Origin: Halieaceae bacterium
GTDB lineage: Bacteria > Pseudomonadota > Gammaproteobacteria > Pseudomonadales > Halieaceae
Direction of reading: 5' to 3'
DNA: 17,321 nt
Assembly (NCBI GenBank): GCA_003520285.1
Contig: DOVB01000208.1
Coordinates: forward strand, 1 to 17,321
Positions 15,203-17,321 of this stretch are shown one piece after another (position 1 is the first letter of the stretch; the number at the start of each line of letters is the position of its first letter). Position numbers and translations under genes: made by a program. Under the pieces are notes generated by a model. It saw only the letters and a list, made by a program, of their open reading frames with translations. It had not been told where the DNA came from and ran no database searches.

Positions 15203-16119
15203 GCTGCATTCCCCTCAACCAGATTAACAAACATTTCTTCAAGCCGATTGGCGCGATTGCGCATGCTCTGAACGCCAATCCCGCTCGCACTCAACGCTTG
15301 GAAAACTTCATTCAATTGCTGACCTTTTTGAACCTCGACTTCAAGCGTGTGAGCATCGACTCGACGCACAAGGAACCCTTCAACCACAACGTTCTCGGGA
15401 AGCTCATGCCCGCAATCAAATATAAAGACCTCGCGCTGGAGGCGTCTTAAAAGCGTTTTCATCGACGTGTTCTCGACAATTTCGCCATGATTGATAATCG
15501 CAATATTGCGACACAAGGCTTCCGCTTCCTCTAGATAATGTGTGGTCAAAATAATGGTGGTTCCACCGCTGTTAATCTCTTGCAAGAACTCCCACATTGC
15601 TCGACGCATCTCGATATCAACACCGGCTGTAGGCTCGTCGAGAATCAACAACTTGGGCTCATGAATCAGAGCTCTCGCGATCATAAGACGACGCTTCATT
15701 CCGCCAGAGAGCATCCGTGACACCACATCGCGCTTTTCCCACAGGCCCAGTTTCTTCAAATAGTAATCGGCCCTTTCTTCAGCTAGCGCTCGCGGAATCC
15801 CATAGTATCCGGCCTGTGTTAATAGGATATCTCTCGCTTTCTCAAAAACGTTGAAATTGAACTCTTGCGGTACGATACCGATGTACTTCTTTGCCAAGGC
15901 GAAATCAACATCGATATCCACTCCGTGGACTCGAACGGAACCACTACTTTTGGCGACCAAGGAACAGATAATCCCTATGGTGGTCGATTTCCCAGCACCA
16001 TTGGGGCCCAGCAGTGCGAAGAAGTCGCCCTGCGCAACAGACAAACTGATACCCTTGAGCGCATTGAAGCCGCTCCCGTAGGTTTTGCTGAGGTTTTCTA
16101 TTTCTAGAGCTGGTATCAT
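15199..16119 (-). CDS. yadG: ABC transporter ATP-binding protein (YadG-like)
   Basis: ATPase of the yadGH exporter. The ATG at 16119 gives MIPALEIENLSKTYG and 306 aa, matching YadG N-termini and length. An in-frame ATG at 16155 with an AAGGCG site is possible but adds 12 non-conserved residues. Motifs in order: Walker A GPNGAGKST (about residues 38-46), Q-loop VPQEFN, signature LSGGMKRRLMIARAL, Walker B LLILDEPTAGVD and H-loop TTHYLEEAE. A roughly 90-residue C-terminal extension follows, as in other drug/polysaccharide-type ABC-2 ATPases. On the minus strand TACAAT (16159-16154) may be its -10. The 10 nt ending 4 nt before the ATG are repeated before the divergent gene. Confidence 0.94.
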   Translation of the reverse strand: MIPALEIENLSKTYGSGFNALKGISLSVAQGDFFALLGPNGAGKSTTIGIICSLVAKSSGSVRVHGVDIDVDFALAKKYIGIVPQEFNFNVFEKARDILLTQAGYYGIPRALAEERADYYLKKLGLWEKRDVVSRMLSGGMKRRLMIARALIHEPKLLILDEPTAGVDIEMRRAMWEFLQEINSGGTTIILTTHYLEEAEALCRNIAIINHGEIVENTSMKTLLRRLQREVFIFDCGHELPENVVVEGFLVRRVDAHTLEVEVQKGQQLNEVFQALSASGIGVQSMRNRANRLEEMFVNLVEGNAA

Positions 16120-16123
16120 AGCG

Positions 16124-16185
16124 CGGTCGTTTCCCAACAAAATGGAGGACGGCATTGTAACGCCTTACGTCAAGAGAAACGACCG
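16124..16185. repeat. Inverted 10-mers placed identically before two divergent start codons
   Basis: CGGTCGTTTC (16124-16133) and GAAACGACCG (16176-16185) are perfect inverted copies separated by 42 bp. Read towards each gene, both starts have GAAACGACCG, then exactly 4 nt, then ATG: yadG at 16119 and the PA2817-family gene at 16190. A further G two bases upstream is also shared. Neither start has a clear purine-rich ribosome-binding site at normal spacing. This may be a shared operator or a translation-initiation element. Confidence 0.6.
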
Positions 16186-16189
16186 TCAG

Positions 16190-16573
16190 ATGAATCAATC
16201 TCCGTATCATACCCAGTTGGTAAAACAATTTTCTGAGTTCGTCAGAACGATCAGCACTCAATCTGGTGCCCTTGATCCGCAGCACCCCTTTAAGTTGTGG
16301 TGTCAACGAACGTCAGCTCTCTTAGAGGCCCATCCTTTGAAGCTTGACGAGATTACAGATCAAGTGAACACACTTTTCATTCACTTTGCTGATTTAACCC
16401 CCCTATTCCCGCGCGACATCCTGTTTTTTCTGGGTGGTGATTGCCTTCATTTCATGCCAGACGAGGAAATTCAGGCCTATCAGGCGCTTGACGAGCTTCG
16501 CTATAGTGCCGAGAGTCAGGGTAAGCCTTTTGACTGGGAAGCGAGCAAGGAATCCCTAAAAAAATTGCAATAA
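16190..16573 (+). CDS. PA2817-family conserved hypothetical protein
   Basis: Soluble 127-residue protein of unknown function that resembles Pseudomonas PA2817. The recognisable block is FPRDILFFLGGDCLHFMPDEEIQAYQALDELRY, followed by FDW near the C-terminus. It is mainly helical, with no signal peptide or membrane segment. I chose the ATG at 16190. Upstream in-frame starts (16142 and before) would run into the divergent yadG gene, and 16190 has the same 10-mer at the same distance as the yadG ATG. It is followed by the tRNA-Glu/tRNA-Gly pair, as in Pseudomonas from memory. No function can be proposed from sequence alone. Confidence 0.85.
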   Translation: MNQSPYHTQLVKQFSEFVRTISTQSGALDPQHPFKLWCQRTSALLEAHPLKLDEITDQVNTLFIHFADLTPLFPRDILFFLGGDCLHFMPDEEIQAYQALDELRYSAESQGKPFDWEASKESLKKLQ

Positions 16574-16587
16574 GTCATCTCATACCC

Positions 16588-16616
16588 TTGACTCAATCAC
16601 GCTCGCTCCCTACAAT
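16588..16616 (+). promoter_or_regulatory. Promoter of tRNA-Glu/tRNA-Gly
   Basis: TTGACT (16588-16593), a 17-nt spacer and TACAAT (16611-16616) match the sigma-70 consensus at five of six positions each. A GC-rich discriminator (TCGCGCC) follows, which is typical of stringently controlled stable-RNA promoters. The start would be near 16623, about 20 nt before tRNA-Glu. Confidence 0.8.
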
Positions 16617-16642
16617 TCGCGCCACTTGGTTAAGTCCTTTGC

Positions 16643-16718
16643 GTCCCCTTCGTCTAGTGGCCTAGGACACCGCCCTTTCACGGCGGTAACAGGGGTTCGA
16701 ACCCCCTAGGGGACGCCA
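16643..16718 (+). tRNA. tRNA-Glu(TTC): tRNA-Glu (anticodon TTC)
   Basis: The 76-nt cloverleaf begins GTCCCCTTCGTCTAG, the usual start of tRNA-Glu. The anticodon stem CCGCC/GGCGG holds the loop CTTTCAC (anticodon TTC). The T arm is AGGGGTTCGAACCCCCT, and the discriminator G plus CCA is encoded. It is 25 nt upstream of tRNA-Gly and probably in the same transcript. Confidence 0.98.
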
Positions 16719-16743
16719 CTTAATCAATGAAATAGCACGATGT

Positions 16744-16819
16744 GCGGGAATAGCTCAGTTGGTAGAGCGCAACCTTGCCAAGGTTGAGGTCGCCGGTTCG
16801 AACCCGGTTTCCCGCTCCA
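16744..16819 (+). tRNA. tRNA-Gly(GCC): tRNA-Gly (anticodon GCC)
   Basis: The 76-nt cloverleaf has acceptor stem GCGGGAA/TTCCCGC, D arm AGCTCAGTTGGTAGAGC and anticodon stem CAACC/GGTTG with loop TTGCCAA (anticodon GCC). The T arm is GCCGGTTCGAACCCGGT, and discriminator T plus CCA is encoded. No T-rich terminator hairpin is visible in the 23 bp before the convergent msrB stop. Confidence 0.98.
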
Positions 16820-16842
16820 AGCATTGATCAAATCAAGAACTT

Positions 16843-17259
16843 TCAGCTCTCATTACGACCTTCTTCAGAACCGCTCGCCTCGAACGTTAGCGATACGCTA
16901 TTAATGCAAAATCGCAAGCCAGTGGGTTGGGGACCGTCGGGAAAAACGTGCCCTAAATGGGCGCCACACTGATCGCACATCACCTCTGTCCGGATCATGC
17001 CATGAGTGGTATCCGTTTCTTCTCGCAATACGCCGGGACGCAACGGCTCAAAAAAACTGGGCCAACCACAACCTGCATCGAATTTGGTATCCGACACGAA
17101 CAATGGGGTGTTGCAGCAAACGCAGTGATAAACCCCTTTCGCTGAGTGATTCCAGAACTCGCCCGTAAAGGGCCGCTCGGTTCCTTTTAGACAGCACACA
17201 TCATACGCTTGCGGGCTGAGTTTCGTTCGCCAATCAATGCTTGTATCGTCCATTGTCAT
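16843..17259 (-). CDS. msrB: Peptide-methionine (R)-S-oxide reductase
   Basis: Repairs the R-diastereomer of methionine sulfoxide in proteins, recycled by thioredoxin. The 138-residue protein carries the zinc site Cys46/Cys49 and Cys95/Cys98. The block [12 protein letters not shown] contains a candidate resolving Cys64, and the catalytic Cys118 stands in [11 protein letters not shown]. Length is normal for the single-domain form. The ATG at 17259 overlaps the stop of an upstream gene (ATGA) and is preceded by GGAAGG, so its translation is likely coupled to that gene. A second ATG two codons in is also possible. It faces the tRNA pair. Confidence 0.96.
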   Translation of the reverse strand: MTMDDTSIDWRTKLSPQAYDVCCLKGTERPFTGEFWNHSAKGVYHCVCCNTPLFVSDTKFDAGCGWPSFFEPLRPGVLREETDTTHGMIRTEVMCDQCGAHLGHVFPDGPQPTGLRFCINSVSLTFEASGSEEGRNES

Positions 17260-17321
17260 GAATCCTTCCGCTCAAGTTGAAAAGCTTTAGCAACACACGC
17301 GATCCACTCACTGGGGGCATC
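17256..17321 (-). CDS. C-terminal end of an unidentified gene upstream of msrB (partial)
   Basis: An open frame enters from the window edge and encodes 21 residues ([20 protein letters not shown], then S and a stop). Its TGA overlaps the msrB ATG by 4 bp, a classic coupled junction, and the msrB ribosome-binding site lies inside it. The fragment is too short to name. Confidence 0.55.
   Translation of the reverse strand, partial: DAPSEWIACVAKAFQLERKDS

Noticed and set aside
16640..16820. Tandem tRNA genes as a repeat array
   Set aside because: Similarity is limited to ordinary conserved tRNA arms; no further copies and no CRISPR-like spacing.

Overview
The window reads as a compact, gene-dense chromosomal segment of a gammaproteobacterium, probably marine or aquatic and on the Pseudomonas/Cellvibrio/Halieaceae side. 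The basis is the long-form queF, a PA2817-family protein, yadG/yadH, rmuC, bcp, yajC and CCA-encoding tRNA genes. From memory, queF, the ABC-2 pair, the PA2817 gene, tRNA-Glu/tRNA-Gly and msrB occur in the same neighbourhood of Pseudomonas aeruginosa. No phage, integrase, transposase or CRISPR array is visible.

Layout. 136-1383 (-): yajC followed by a 5'-nucleotidase, without the usual secD/secF. 1384-1799: the only long gene-free stretch (416 bp), with candidate promoters and an inverted repeat. 1800-2249 (+): a MarR regulator. 2259-4618 (-): a tight nudix-rmuC-bcp operon behind a perfect TATAAT box. 4687-5154 (-): a flavin reductase whose start lies next to a perfect palindrome. 5261-6122 (+): an MFS transporter pseudogene that has lost its middle. 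6116-6937 (-): a short-chain dehydrogenase, divergent from a gamma-carbonic anhydrase (7196-7723 +), which is tail-to-tail with a Coq4 protein (7720-8424 -). 8565-8652: tRNA-Ser(GGA), directly followed by a second MFS pseudogene (8677-9983) with a frameshift and a nonsense codon. 10020-10388 (-): an unrecognised CxxC protein. 10569-11288 (+): a YebC-family factor. 11384-13470 (-): a two-gene operon of a CaiB/BaiF CoA-transferase and an HMG-CoA-lyase-type enzyme. 13579-16119 (-): yadG-yadH-queF. 16190-16573 (+): the PA2817-family gene. 16643-16819: tRNA-Glu and tRNA-Gly behind a near-consensus promoter. 16843-17259 (-): msrB, translationally coupled to an upstream gene cut by the window edge.

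Functionally this is mostly housekeeping: oxidative-stress repair (bcp, msrB), DNA and nucleotide maintenance (rmuC, nudix, 5'-nucleotidase), cofactor and tRNA modification (coq4, queF), and peripheral acyl-CoA or redox catabolism (CoA-transferase/lyase, SDR, flavin reductase). I see no convincing new multi-gene system. The most unusual signals are two divergent gene pairs in which an identical 10-bp sequence stands at nearly the same distance before both start codons (7004-7128 and 16124-16185), and two independently broken MFS genes within 5 kb.
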